Assembly: GCA_044359955.1 (NCBI GenBank)
Contig: JBIKLF010000012.1
Span: forward strand, 1 to 64,000
Reading direction: 5' to 3'
DNA from: JACTMZ01 sp044359955
GTDB taxonomy: Bacteria; Verrucomicrobiota; Verrucomicrobiia; Chthoniobacterales; JACTMZ01
DNA length: 64,000 bases
The notes under the pieces are model-generated. The model was not told the DNA's origin, did not search any database, and was given only the letters and a program-made list of their open reading frames with translations. How positions within the stretch are numbered: the first letter of the stretch is position 1; each line of letters begins with the position of its first letter. This document shows, piece after piece, positions 37,188-48,297 of this stretch. The translations under genes and the position numbers were made by a program.

Positions 37188-39137
37188 ATGAGCAAAATCC
37201 TCGGTATCGACCTCGGCACAACCAACTCCTGCATGTCCGTGATGGAAGGCGGAGAACCCGTTGTGCTGGAAAACAGTGAGGGCGCGCGCACCACGCCGTC
37301 CGTCGTCGCTTTCGCCAAAAACGGCGAACGCCTCGTCGGCCAAGCCGCCAAGCGCCAAGCCGTCACCAACCCGACCAACACCGTCTTCTCGGTGAAGCGC
37401 TTCATGGGGCGCAAATTCGACGAACTCAACGCCGAAGACAAACGTGTCCCCTACAAATTGGTCAAAGCGGCCAACGGCGACGCCCACATCGAACTCGACG
37501 TCAACGGGCAGAAGAAATCCTTCAGCCCGCCGGAAGTCAGCGCGATGATCCTAGCCAAACTCAAATCCGATGCGGAAGCCAAGCTCGGCGAAAAAATCAC
37601 CCAAGCGGTCATCACTGTCCCGGCCTATTTCAACGACTCGCAGCGCAACGCGACGAAGGACGCCGGCAAAATTGCCGGACTCGAAGTCCTGCGCATCATC
37701 AACGAGCCGACCGCAGCCTCCCTCGCCTACGGCCTCGACAAAAAGAAGGACGAAAAAATCGCGGTCTATGACCTCGGCGGCGGCACCTTCGACATTTCGG
37801 CCCTCGAAATCGGCGACGGTGTCTTTGAAGTCAAAGCGACCAACGGCGACACGCACCTCGGCGGCGACGACTGGGACCACAAGATCATGGACTGGATCAT
37901 GGCGGAGTTTAAAGCGGACTCCGGGATCGACCTCTCCAAGCAACCCGACGCCGTGCAGCGGATCAAAGAGGAGGCGGAAAAAGCCAAGATCGCCCTCTCC
38001 TCCGCCCAGGAATACGAGATCAACCTGCCCTTCGTCACCGCCGACGCCAGCGGTCCGAAGCACATCCAGAAAAAACTCACCCGCTCGAAACTCGAGCAGC
38101 TGACCGACGACCTTTTCACCCGCACGATCAAGCCGGTCGAAGCGTGTTTGAAGGATGCCAAACTCGGCAAAAACGAAGTCAATGAACTCGTCCTGGTCGG
38201 CGGCATGACCCGGATGCCCAAGGTCATCGAGACGGCCAAGAACCTCATCGGACGCGACCCGCATCGCGGGGTCAATCCGGACGAAGTCGTGGCCATCGGC
38301 GCCGCGATCCAAGGCGGCGTGCTCAAGGGCGACGTGAAAGACGTGCTCCTGCTCGACGTGACCCCCTTGACCCTCGCCATCGAGACGGCCGGCGGCATCG
38401 CCACCCCGATGATCCCGCGCAACACGACCATCCCGACGAAAAAGTCGTCGACCTTTTCGACTTACAGCGACAACCAGCCCGGGGTCGAAATCAAAGTCCT
38501 CCAAGGCGAACGTTCCATGGCGAAGGACAACAAACAACTCGGCACCTTCCATCTCGACGGCATCCCCCCGGCCCCGCGCGGCCTGCCCCAGATCGAGGTG
38601 ACCTTCGACATCGACGCCAACGGCATCCTCAACGTCTCGGCCAAGGACCTCGGCTCCGGTAAAGAGCAAAAAATCTCCATCACCGGATCGAGCGGACTCT
38701 CCAAAGACGAAGTCGACAAGATGCAGAAAGAAGCCGAGGCGCATGCCGCGGATGACGCCAAGGCCAAGGAAGGCGTCGAGGCGCGCAACAATGCCGATTC
38801 GCTCGCCTACCAGTGCGAGAAACAACTCAAGGACCTCGGTGACAAAGTCCCCGGCAATCTCAAGAAAGATGTCGAGGACCTCGTGGCCAAGGTGCGCGAG
38901 GCCCTGACGGGTTCGGACACCGAGGCGATCAAATCCTCGGCCGACGCCCTGCAGGCCAAGTTCCAGGAAGTGAGCAGCGAACTCTACAAGCAAGCTTCGG
39001 CCCAACAGGCCCCGCCCGCGCCGGAAGGCGACGCCGCGGGTCCCGGTTCCGAAGCCGCCAGCGATGCCGGCGCCAAAAAACAGGGCGACGTGGTCGATGC
39101 CGAGTTCGAAATGGTCGACGAGGACAAAAAATCCTGA
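37188..39137 (+). CDS. dnaK: Chaperone protein DnaK (Hsp70)
   Basis: 649 residues. GIDLGTTNSCMSVMEGGEP at the N-terminus, ATPase motifs VYDLGGGTFDIS and LVGGMTRMPKV, substrate domain from about residue 390, and a C-terminal acidic tail (EFEMVDEDKKS). Followed by groES and groEL in the same direction. Confidence 0.97.
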   Translation: MSKILGIDLGTTNSCMSVMEGGEPVVLENSEGARTTPSVVAFAKNGERLVGQAAKRQAVTNPTNTVFSVKRFMGRKFDELNAEDKRVPYKLVKAANGDAHIELDVNGQKKSFSPPEVSAMILAKLKSDAEAKLGEKITQAVITVPAYFNDSQRNATKDAGKIAGLEVLRIINEPTAASLAYGLDKKKDEKIAVYDLGGGTFDISALEIGDGVFEVKATNGDTHLGGDDWDHKIMDWIMAEFKADSGIDLSKQPDAVQRIKEEAEKAKIALSSAQEYEINLPFVTADASGPKHIQKKLTRSKLEQLTDDLFTRTIKPVEACLKDAKLGKNEVNELVLVGGMTRMPKVIETAKNLIGRDPHRGVNPDEVVAIGAAIQGGVLKGDVKDVLLLDVTPLTLAIETAGGIATPMIPRNTTIPTKKSSTFSTYSDNQPGVEIKVLQGERSMAKDNKQLGTFHLDGIPPAPRGLPQIEVTFDIDANGILNVSAKDLGSGKEQKISITGSSGLSKDEVDKMQKEAEAHAADDAKAKEGVEARNNADSLAYQCEKQLKDLGDKVPGNLKKDVEDLVAKVREALTGSDTEAIKSSADALQAKFQEVSSELYKQASAQQAPPAPEGDAAGPGSEAASDAGAKKQGDVVDAEFEMVDEDKKS

Positions 39138-39231
39138 CCCGGCCAAAACTTTGAACCCGCGCGGGCGGACGTGTGTCCGTCCGCGCATTCAACAACCCAA
39201 AACCAACCAACGGAGGTAAGAAACCAACAAT

Positions 39232-39525
39232 ATGGCAGCCAAATTAAAACCTATCGGCGACCGCGTGCTCGTTGAGCCGCTCGACGAAAAGGAAACGGTC
39301 AAAGGCGGGATCATCATTCCCGACACCGCCAAGGAAAAACCCCAAGAAGGCAAAATTGTCGCCATCGGCACCGGTAAATCGGACGACAACGGCAAGAAAA
39401 TCGAGTTCGTCGTCAAAGTCGGCGACAAAGTGCTCTTCAGCAAATACGGGGGCACCGAAATCAAGGTGGACGACAAGTCCTACCTTATCATGCGCGAAGA
39501 CGACATCCTCGGCGTCCTCAGCTAA
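39232..39525 (+). CDS. groES: Co-chaperonin GroES
   Basis: 97 residues. KPIGDRVLVEPLDEKETVKG, mobile loop GGIIIPDTAKEKPQEGK, and the ending DDILGVLS. A Shine-Dalgarno GGAGGT at 39212-39217 precedes ATG by 14 nt. A hairpin GCGGACG...CGTCCGC without a T-run lies between dnaK and groES. Confidence 0.96.
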   Translation: MAAKLKPIGDRVLVEPLDEKETVKGGIIIPDTAKEKPQEGKIVAIGTGKSDDNGKKIEFVVKVGDKVLFSKYGGTEIKVDDKSYLIMREDDILGVLS

Positions 39526-39573
39526 AAACTGAATCACTTAACACTTAAAACTTAGAAACTTAAAACTACAGAT

Positions 39574-41211
<1,638 letters not shown>

Positions 41212-41239
41212 GTCCGACCGACATCCTGAACCAATCACA

Positions 41240-41273
41240 CCGGGGCGACCGCAAGGTCGCCCCGGTTTTTTTT
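41240..41273 (+). terminator. Rho-independent terminator of groESL
   Basis: CCGGGGCGACC, loop GCAA, GGTCGCCCCGG, then eight T. Confidence 0.95.
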
Positions 41274-41283
41274 ACGAGTAGTT

Positions 41284-41310
41284 GTAGCGGCGATCTATGA
41301 CCGCCGAAAC
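41284..41310. repeat. Short GTAGCGGCG-class repeat
   Basis: GTAGCGGCGATCTATGACCG followed by CCG, a compact relative of the 25134-25201 element (shared GTAGCGGCG, CTATG and ACCGCCG words). Confidence 0.5.
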
Positions 41311-41355
41311 ATAGTCTGTATAGCAAGCAGCCCCGCGACCTACTCGACATGCCGG

Positions 41356-41693
41356 CTAAAGTCGGGCCGCAGTCTCCTCCAGCCAGCTTTTGAGAGAACG
41401 CACAAGCGCCGCCCCATCTGCAGGACTGATGCGCCCGATCCGGCGAAGCACGAGCCGGCGATCCACAGTGGCCAATTTTGTCAACCTGACCGTCGACGGC
41501 TTGGGTAAACCCGCCCCGCTCCAATCGGCGAGAGCAACATCGCCTGCTGCGCGTGCCGGACGGGTCGTGATGCGCGCCAACAACAGATCCTCCTCGTCGC
41601 CTGATAAAACCAAGCCCGGCCGGCGTTTGCTTCCCTGAACTCCGAATAAGGAAATTCTACGGAGACAACATCGCCCGTCTCAAAGCTTGTCAT
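41356..41693 (-). pseudogene. PemK/MazF-like toxin gene with a single-base frameshift
   Basis: The N-terminal frame reads MTSFETGDVVSVEFPYSEF; the next frame continues QGSKRRPGLVLSGDEEDLLL, then DVALADWSGAGLPKPSTVR and KLATVDRRLVLRRIGRIS. Together they give a typical PemK-like mRNA endonuclease of about 112 residues. One missing base near 41625-41640 separates them (338 bp is one short of a codon multiple). The start overlaps the antitoxin gene. Confidence 0.8.
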
Positions 41694-41865
41694 AGACGGC
41701 ATCGTCAGGCGAATCGTCGGCAAAAAACGTGTCGAGACCGGTCCGCTGCCAATCGAGATCTTCGGGCGAGCGTCCGATCAAGTCGGGTAGATCGCGATAG
41801 ACCTTCAGACGCTCGGGCCAAGGCAATTGCTCGATGGCCTTTTCAATTTCTTGCACCGTGCTCAT
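41680..41865 (-). CDS. Antitoxin of the PemK/MazF-like module
   Basis: 61 residues, helical and acidic: MSTVQEIEKAIEQLPWPERL then RSPEDLDWQRTGLDTFFADD. The shape is typical of small antitoxins with an addiction-module-type helix at the front. It overlaps the start of the frameshifted toxin by 14 bp. Confidence 0.75.
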   Translation of the reverse strand: MSTVQEIEKAIEQLPWPERLKVYRDLPDLIGRSPEDLDWQRTGLDTFFADDSPDDAVYDKL

Positions 41866-41895
41866 GAGGCGAAGCTAACACAGTGTGCCGAGCAA

Positions 41896-42060
41896 TCAAG
41901 ACGGCCGCACGAAGGACAAGACGGAAACCAGAAGTGAAGCTATCAAGAGCGCAATAGAGAAGATGGCAAAAATCAATCCCCAGAAGCCAATGCGGAAAGC
42001 AAAGCGGACAGAGTCGTCCAAGTGACTGTCGTAATATTGGATCCGCGCCAGCCATTGCAT
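41896..42060 (-). CDS. Small single-pass membrane protein
   Basis: 54 residues from ATG 42060: MQWLARIQYYDSHLDDSVRF, then one membrane helix (about 25-50: GLIFAIFSIALLIASLLVSV). GAGG lies 8 nt before the ATG on the minus strand. A GTG 21 bp further upstream is the alternative start. Unknown function. Confidence 0.5.
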   Translation of the reverse strand: MQWLARIQYYDSHLDDSVRFAFRIGFWGLIFAIFSIALLIASLLVSVLSFVRPS

Positions 42061-42303
42061 CGGCACTGCCTCGATGTGCACCTCCGTGTTCGGTGCGACG
42101 AGTAGCTGATTGCGTGTTCCAAGCTGTCGAAGGCCTCGACATCATCGGCTACTTAAACCACTTCAGCTTGCCCTCAAGCGTTTTTCGCGGAAAATTCCTT
42201 TTTTCCGTCAACCAGCTCAAGGGCGCTTGGTTGCCTCCCGGGATACAAATATTTCCATCCGTGCCATCCGTGAAATCCGTGGTTAAAACTCTGTAAATCT
42301 CGC

Positions 42304-42999
42304 ATGAAACGTCTCCTCGCCCTCACTCTGCTCTTGGCTTGCGCCGCCCCGGCTTCCGCCGCCTACCAGAAGGAGCACATCGTCGTCAGCGGCGGGGTTT
42401 CGCTTTACCAGTGGGAGAAATTCAAAACTCCGCCGCATGACCGTTGGTGGGGCAACTTCATCCGTCCGGCCGTGACGCGCTTCCAGCAGATCAAGGACTC
42501 CAACCCGCAGGCCCGCATCACCTGGCTGGTGCACAAACCAAGTTACGAGCGCCGTCTCCGGCAGGGCGAAGGACCTCTCACCACCTGGATCGCCAACATC
42601 GCGCCCAAATACGGCGTCCGGCTCATCTGGTTCACTTCCCCCGACACCGTGATCAACTACCTCAACGCCGGTCAGCCCCGCGCTCAGGTCAAGATCGCCT
42701 CCCTCGATTGGTTCCTCCATTCGAACAAAGCCGCCTTCATGTTCGATTACAGCAACGAGATCGACAGCGGGTCCAAGTCCTGGCTGCACGAGAACGAACT
42801 CGGCCGCATCAACCGCGGCATCTTCGCCCCAAAAGCTCTGGTTAAAAGTTGGGGCTGCCACACCGGCGAAAGCATGTCGAAAAAGTGGAGGCGGGCCACC
42901 GGCGTTCCCATGATCGGCGCCGTCGGCAAGACCGATTACTCGGTCATGTATCGCAACGACTGGCTGCCCGTCTTGTCCAAGGGCCGCTGGACGCGCTGA
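42304..42999 (+). CDS. Secreted protein of unknown function
   Basis: 231 residues. Signal peptide MKRLLALTLLLACAAPASAA. The mature domain has VSGGVSLYQWEKFK, ITWLVHKPSYERRL, the hydrophobic strand YGVRLIWFTSP and SWGCHTGESMSKKWRRATG. The HSN and GCHTG elements could be catalytic, but I do not recognise the family. Confidence 0.65.
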   Translation: MKRLLALTLLLACAAPASAAYQKEHIVVSGGVSLYQWEKFKTPPHDRWWGNFIRPAVTRFQQIKDSNPQARITWLVHKPSYERRLRQGEGPLTTWIANIAPKYGVRLIWFTSPDTVINYLNAGQPRAQVKIASLDWFLHSNKAAFMFDYSNEIDSGSKSWLHENELGRINRGIFAPKALVKSWGCHTGESMSKKWRRATGVPMIGAVGKTDYSVMYRNDWLPVLSKGRWTR

Positions 43000-43614
43000 T
43001 CACAGCCAACTGGCCAACTTGACCCGCAAGGTCTGACGCGCGCGAAAGAGCAGGCTTTTGACCGCCGGCACCGTGGTTTCGAGCACGGAGGCAATTTCCT
43101 CGTAGGGCATTTCTTCGTAGCGGCGGAGAATGACGGCGGTGCGCTGATCCTCCGGAAGCCCGGCCAGGGCGTTCTCGATGACGCGGGCCAGTTCGCCCGC
43201 CGCCGCCGCCGTCGACGGATCTTCGCTCACCTTCGCCTCGTGCGGGCGCTCCTCGGCGGATGGTTCGCGGAAGACCACACCTCGCCGGGCGCGTCCGCGG
43301 CGCTCGTTCAGGACGAGACGCCGCACGATGGAGAACATCCAGGTGGTGAATTTGGCCGTCGGCTCGTAACGCCCGCGCGCTTGCCAAATGCGCAGATAAA
43401 CCCGCTGCGCGAGATCCTCCGCCCCCTCGAATCCGCCAAGCATTTTTACCATCGTGCCATAGACCCGGTCCTCCGTGGCCTCGACCAAAGCACGGAAGGC
43501 AACTTCGTCGTCCTCCCTCACCCGTCGCATCAAGGCGACCAGCTGGGCATTGTCGTCCGAGCCAGATCCGGTGGTTCCGAATCCGTCCGTTGGCTCATGG
43601 TCTTGCGGTGTCAC
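43000..43614 (-). CDS. RNA polymerase sigma factor, ECF type
   Basis: 204 residues. Region 2 covers about 35-105 (DRVYGTMVKMLGGFEGAEDL, FTTWMFSIVRRLVLN) and region 4 about 145-195 (LPEDQRTAVILRRYEEMPYE, EIASVLETTVPAVKSLLFRA). GTG start overlaps the trmB stop in GTGA, which decides the start. No anti-sigma gene is adjacent. Confidence 0.88.
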   Translation of the reverse strand: MTPQDHEPTDGFGTTGSGSDDNAQLVALMRRVREDDEVAFRALVEATEDRVYGTMVKMLGGFEGAEDLAQRVYLRIWQARGRYEPTAKFTTWMFSIVRRLVLNERRGRARRGVVFREPSAEERPHEAKVSEDPSTAAAAGELARVIENALAGLPEDQRTAVILRRYEEMPYEEIASVLETTVPAVKSLLFRARQTLRVKLASWL

Positions 43615-44198
43615 CGGCTGGCTTGAAGTCTCCAGATATTCAACCCCGCGGAGGCGAAACGTTGCTCGAATTCGGTCGCGGGCCAGGTCACGGGAACCGC
43701 CCACTCCTGGATCCGCCATCCGCTCGCGGACAGTTTTGCCTGTGTCCAGGCGAGGTATTCCTTGGAATCGGTGGCAAAAAAGAAAATGCCGCCGGCCTCC
43801 ATGCGCGAATGCAGCAGGGCCACGAATTCCTCCTGGACCAAACGCCGCACGGCATGACGGCGCTTGGGCCACGGGTCGCTGAAGAGCAAATAGACCCGCG
43901 AGACGGATCCGACCGGCAAGGCGGAGAGCACTTCGAGCACCTCACCATGGAGAACACGGGCATTGCCGAGGTCGCCCGCCCGGCGACGCGCTTGGCGCAC
44001 CCGGTATCCTTTTTTTTCAATACCGAGGACATTCCAGCCCGGTTCGCCCGCCGCGAGGCCGGCCAGGAACAGTCCGTTGCCGCAGCCCAGGTCGAGAACG
44101 AGCGGGGCCGCACCGGGGAATAGTCCGGCCAGAGGATCGGCCTGCTCGGCGGCAAAGCCGCGGCACGGGGCAGGCAAAACCGGCGCTTTTGCCGGCAT
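43611..44198 (-). CDS. trmB: tRNA (guanine-N7)-methyltransferase
   Basis: 195 residues. SAM motif LDLGCGNGLFLAGLA, and the TrmB signature FSDPWPKRRHAVRRL. Methylates G46 of tRNAs. It lies 5 bp after clpX and overlaps the sigma-factor start. Confidence 0.92.
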   Translation of the reverse strand: MPAKAPVLPAPCRGFAAEQADPLAGLFPGAAPLVLDLGCGNGLFLAGLAAGEPGWNVLGIEKKGYRVRQARRRAGDLGNARVLHGEVLEVLSALPVGSVSRVYLLFSDPWPKRRHAVRRLVQEEFVALLHSRMEAGGIFFFATDSKEYLAWTQAKLSASGWRIQEWAVPVTWPATEFEQRFASAGLNIWRLQASR

Positions 44199-44203
44199 GG
44201 GGA

Positions 44204-45481
44204 TCAGGCCGCGTCCTTCTCCTGCTTGCGGCGCAGGAGCGGCGGCTTGCGGCCTTCCACCACCGCGCGGTTGATCGTCACCTCGGCGATATCCTCACGG
44301 CTGGGCACATCATACATCACGTCGAGCATGATTTTTTCCATCATGGAACGAAGGGCACGCGCGCCCGTGCCTTTGGAGACGGCGCGCGCCGCCAAAGCGC
44401 GCAGGCCGTCCTTGGTCACATTGAGGTCGACATCTTCCATGGACATCAGCTTGGCGTATTGCTTGACCATCGCGTTGCGCGGTTCGGTCAGAATAATGAC
44501 CAGTTCGTCCTCGGTTAGCTGGTCGAGCGCGGTCACCACAGGCAGACGTCCGACAAACTCGGGAATCATCCCGAAGCCAAGCAAGTCTTCCGGCTCGGCC
44601 TGATGAATGGTGGCCGAAGAGATCGCCAAAGTATCGTCCGATTTTTTCTCCTCGCGCGCGTGGAACCCGAGGACACGGCTGCCGAGGCGGCGCTGGATGA
44701 GCTTTTCCAAACCGACGAAGGCTCCGCCGCAGATGAAGAGAATTTTTTCCGTATTGACCTGAATGTATTCCTGCTGGGGATGCTTGCGCCCGCCCTGCGG
44801 GGGCACGTTGCAGGTCGTGCCCTCGAGAATTTTGAGCAAGGCCTGCTGCACGCCTTCGCCGGAGACATCGCGGGTGATGCTGACATTATCCGTCTTGCGT
44901 CCGATTTTATCGATCTCGTCGATGTAAACGATGCCGATCTCGGCGCGCTTCACGTCGTAGTCCGAGGCTTGGAGCAGCCGCAAAACAATGTTCTCCACGT
45001 CCTCGCCGACGTAACCCGCCTCGGTCAGGGTGGTGGCATCGGCCATGCAGAACGGCACGTCGATGATGCGCGCCAGCGTGCGGGCCAGGAGGGTTTTTCC
45101 GGAGCCGGTCGGGCCGATGAGGAGGATGTTGCTCTTCTCCAGTTCGACGTCCTCGCTGCCGGGCAAGGCAATCTCGCGGGAGGACGCCTGGTGCAGGATG
45201 CGCTTGTAGTGGTTGTGGACCGCCACGGAGAGCGTTTTCTTGGCCAATTCCTGGCCGATGACAAACTGGTCGAGCTGGGCCTTGATATCCGCCGGCTTGG
45301 GCACGCGCACGGAGCCGTTCTTTCTCTTCGACTCCTCTTTCAGTTCTTTGTCGAGGATGCCCTTGCACAGGGTGACGCAGCTGTCGCAGATGTAGACGCC
45401 GGGGCCGGCAATGAGTTTGCGAACCTCGCTGTGGCTCTTCCCGCAGAAAGAGCACATCGTGAGATTGGTCGCCCGGGCCAT
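44204..45481 (-). CDS. clpX: ATP-dependent protease ATP-binding subunit ClpX
   Basis: 425 residues. N-terminal zinc finger CSFCGKS...CDSC, Walker A GPTGSGKTLLA, Walker B VYIDEIDKIGRK, and the arginine-containing sensor GTGARALRSMMEK. Unfolds substrates for ClpP. Four bases separate it from clpP. Confidence 0.96.
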   Translation of the reverse strand: MARATNLTMCSFCGKSHSEVRKLIAGPGVYICDSCVTLCKGILDKELKEESKRKNGSVRVPKPADIKAQLDQFVIGQELAKKTLSVAVHNHYKRILHQASSREIALPGSEDVELEKSNILLIGPTGSGKTLLARTLARIIDVPFCMADATTLTEAGYVGEDVENIVLRLLQASDYDVKRAEIGIVYIDEIDKIGRKTDNVSITRDVSGEGVQQALLKILEGTTCNVPPQGGRKHPQQEYIQVNTEKILFICGGAFVGLEKLIQRRLGSRVLGFHAREEKKSDDTLAISSATIHQAEPEDLLGFGMIPEFVGRLPVVTALDQLTEDELVIILTEPRNAMVKQYAKLMSMEDVDLNVTKDGLRALAARAVSKGTGARALRSMMEKIMLDVMYDVPSREDIAEVTINRAVVEGRKPPLLRRKQEKDAA

Positions 45482-45485
45482 CGTT

Positions 45486-46136
45486 TTAAGCGGGCACGGC
45501 GCCCGGGATTTCCTTGCGGGATTTCACCACCTCGTCAACCAACCCGTAAGCTTTGGCCTCCGTGGCACTCATGTAGTAATCACGATCCGCATCGTTGTGC
45601 ACTTGCTCGACCGGTTTGCCGGTGTGCTGCGCGATGATCGACTCGAGACGGCGCTTGAGTTTGAACATGAACTCGACCTGACGCTCTACGTCGCTGGCCT
45701 GACCCTGCGCGCCGCCGCTCACCTGGTGGATCATGATGTCGGAATTTGGCAGGGCGTAGCGCTTGCCTTTGGTCCCGGCACAGAGAAGAACCGCACCCAT
45801 GCTCGCGGCCATGCCCATGCAATAGGTGTTCACATCACAGGTGACAAATTGCATCGTGTCATAGATGGCCAGTCCGGCCGTCACCGATCCGCCGGGCGAG
45901 TTGATGTAGATATGGATGTCTTTCTTGGCGTCCTCCATCTGGAGGAAAAGCAGCTGGGCGATGACCAGATTGGCAATGTAGTCGTCAATCGGCGTGCCGA
46001 TGAAAACGATGCGGTCTTTGAGCAGGCGCGAATAAATATCGTAGCTACGTTCCCCGCGGCCGGTTTGTTCGACCACCATCGGGACGAGCATGGAATTGCG
46101 GGGCGGAACCGGGCCGGAAGTGACAAGAGGATTCAT
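45486..46136 (-). CDS. clpP: ATP-dependent Clp protease proteolytic subunit
   Basis: 216 residues. Catalytic triad Ser112 (GMAASMGA), His137 (MIHQVSGG) and Asp186. A somewhat long N-terminus (MNPLVTSGPVPPRN) before the conserved core. Middle gene of tig-clpP-clpX. Confidence 0.95.
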   Translation of the reverse strand: MNPLVTSGPVPPRNSMLVPMVVEQTGRGERSYDIYSRLLKDRIVFIGTPIDDYIANLVIAQLLFLQMEDAKKDIHIYINSPGGSVTAGLAIYDTMQFVTCDVNTYCMGMAASMGAVLLCAGTKGKRYALPNSDIMIHQVSGGAQGQASDVERQVEFMFKLKRRLESIIAQHTGKPVEQVHNDADRDYYMSATEAKAYGLVDEVVKSRKEIPGAVPA

Positions 46137-46161
46137 AAAAAAAAGAAGACGTGAGCCGGGC

Positions 46162-47475
46162 TTACGCCGCGGATTCCGCTGGTTTCACTTTAACTTTGGA
46201 GGCAAGAAAATCAAGGGCCTTGTCCCGGACCACCTCGCCTTCAACCGAGCCGAGCGCCTCGCGCTTGACCAGTTGTTTGACCAATTTGTCCATCGGCATG
46301 CTCAAACGCTGGGCCATGCGGGCGATATGCTCCGCCAACTCCTCGCGCGATGCTTCGATCTTCTGCTCGCGGGCCAGGCGGGTGAGAATGAAGTCCGCCT
46401 TGACCCGGAATTGCGCGCCCATTTGCGCGTGTTGGAAAATTTCTTCCTTCTTGCTCAGGAGATCCTCGTCGCTCAGGCCGCGCATTTGCTCGGCCTCGAC
46501 AATTTCCCGGACGACGCGCCTCGCCTCGCCCATGACCATGGAGGCGGGAACCTCGAATTCGACACTTTTGACCAAATGCTCGACCGCCGCCGCGCGCTTC
46601 TTGCGTTCGGTCTGCTCGGTCGCGGCGCCCTCCAACCGCTGGCGGAAGGTCGAACGCAACTCATCGGCGGTGCGCCCGGCGATCTTCTGGGCCACGTCAT
46701 CGGTCAATTCGGGGAGTTGCTTGGACTTGATGCCCTTCAGCTTGGTCTGGTGGATGATTTTTTTGCCGCGCAGCGATGGCACGGCGAAGTCCTCCGAGGC
46801 GGTCACCTCGACCGTGCGGTCCTCGCCTTCCTTCGCCCCGACCAGTCCCGCGCAGAATCCCGGCCACATGCTTGCCTCTTCCATCATGACCCAGAGCCCC
46901 TCGCCGCCCTTCATGGTCGATGGCGCCTCGGGGCAAACCTCGCCGAGCGGCTGACCCTCCACCGTGGCGTCGTAGTCGAGTACGGCATAGTCGCCCATTT
47001 GCAGCGGACGGTCTTTGACCTCGGAAAATTCCGCCATGCGCTCGAGCAGCAGATTGATATTGCCCTTCACATGCTCGTCGGTCACCGCCTCCTCCAGCAC
47101 CTCGAGACCGAGTGCTTCCACATCGGGCATCTTGAAGTCGGGTTCGAGCGTCAGTTCGACGCTCAGATTGAGGTCCGACGGCCCGACCTCGCCATGCTGG
47201 AGATTGAAAGCATTCAGCACGGTCAGGTTATGATCCTTGGCGCCTTGATTGACCGCTTCGCGCAGCAATTCTTTGACCGCTTCCTCCGCGATGGCGTCTT
47301 TGTATTTGCGGGCCACCACGGCGACCGGAGCTTTGCCCGGACGGAAACCCGGCAACTTGGCCGAGCGCTGGTATTCCCCGGCCAGCTTTTCGGTTTTCTT
47401 CTGCACCATGCCGGCGGGGACGATGGCGTGCAGGGTGGCAATACAGTTTGGCTGTTTTTCGACGGAGACTTTCAT
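46162..47475 (-). CDS. tig: Trigger factor
   Basis: 437 residues. Ribosome-binding domain with the signature region AKLPGFRPGKAPVAVV at about residues 39-54, a PPIase-like middle region around 150-245, and a helical C-terminal arm. The ribosome-associated chaperone, first gene of the clpP-clpX operon. Confidence 0.93.
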   Translation of the reverse strand: MKVSVEKQPNCIATLHAIVPAGMVQKKTEKLAGEYQRSAKLPGFRPGKAPVAVVARKYKDAIAEEAVKELLREAVNQGAKDHNLTVLNAFNLQHGEVGPSDLNLSVELTLEPDFKMPDVEALGLEVLEEAVTDEHVKGNINLLLERMAEFSEVKDRPLQMGDYAVLDYDATVEGQPLGEVCPEAPSTMKGGEGLWVMMEEASMWPGFCAGLVGAKEGEDRTVEVTASEDFAVPSLRGKKIIHQTKLKGIKSKQLPELTDDVAQKIAGRTADELRSTFRQRLEGAATEQTERKKRAAAVEHLVKSVEFEVPASMVMGEARRVVREIVEAEQMRGLSDEDLLSKKEEIFQHAQMGAQFRVKADFILTRLAREQKIEASREELAEHIARMAQRLSMPMDKLVKQLVKREALGSVEGEVVRDKALDFLASKVKVKPAESAA

Positions 47476-47508
47476 GAATGGAAAATGACCCTCCACCTTA
47501 GCGGTGGC

Positions 47509-48297
47509 TCAGCCCTTCGCCAACCGCAAAACCTCATCCAAGACCGCACCATGGGCCCGCACCCGTGCGGTGAGGGAAAATTCCGACGGCGTCTCGAAGG
47601 TCAGGCTGCGCTTGGTGTGGCCGAACCGCAGAAAAAATGCCTCCGGATGCTCCGGCAAGGTCTCCGGCGTAACGCGCGTGCGGATCAGCCCCCGCCGGCA
47701 TTTGCGCCCCTCGACCCGGCCGCGCGGTTCGCCGGGCAGATGTCGCGCCGCGGCCGCGAGCAACTTCTCGCCCCAGAGCGGACGCGCCCCCGGAATCTCG
47801 TAAAGATAAACCCCCTGCGCGTCGAAATCCTCATGCAGCATCACCGCCGCATCGAAGACGCGCCCCCGCAACAAGCGCTTTTGCGCTTCGATCACCGGCA
47901 CATCACTCCGGTGGTAACCCCGGTTGAGGTCGCGTCCGTGCGCATCGTTGCGGTTGTTGTGCTGCAGACCCCAAGGATTCAAACACGGGAAAATCAGCAC
48001 TTCGCATTTCCGCAAAGCCGGCAGCCGTTTTTCACACCAAGTGATGAGCGCTTCGGTCGCGGCCGGTTCGTCCCCGTGGATGCCGGCCGACAAATAAAGC
48101 CGCGGACCGTCCCGCACCGGCGAGGCCACTGCATAAACCGGAAACCCGTCCTCCGTGGCGAATTTCCGCAGCGGCCAACCGGCCCGCTTGGCCAGCGCGC
48201 GCCAGCGTTGGACCAGCCACCGGTAATCATGCGCCCGCAGGTGCGCCGCGCTTTCGAGTTGCCTTGCCACAAAATGTGGATATCGAAAAAGGGTCAT
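47509..48297 (-). CDS. M14-type zinc carboxypeptidase-like protein
   Basis: 262 residues. Zinc motif GIHGDEPAATEAL (His-x-x-Glu), FPCLNPWGLQHNNRNDAHGRD with its Asn-Arg pair, and later His in VMLHEDFDAQG. The layout is that of succinylglutamate desuccinylase/aspartoacylase or M14 peptidases. Substrate unknown. Its ATG shares bases with the ATG of the divergent PPIase gene. Confidence 0.8.
   Translation of the reverse strand: MTLFRYPHFVARQLESAAHLRAHDYRWLVQRWRALAKRAGWPLRKFATEDGFPVYAVASPVRDGPRLYLSAGIHGDEPAATEALITWCEKRLPALRKCEVLIFPCLNPWGLQHNNRNDAHGRDLNRGYHRSDVPVIEAQKRLLRGRVFDAAVMLHEDFDAQGVYLYEIPGARPLWGEKLLAAAARHLPGEPRGRVEGRKCRRGLIRTRVTPETLPEHPEAFFLRFGHTKRSLTFETPSEFSLTARVRAHGAVLDEVLRLAKG

Noticed and set aside
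37090..39231. CIRCE heat-shock operator before dnaK or groES
   Set aside because: I searched by eye for TTAGCACTC with its inverted partner and found none in either gap.
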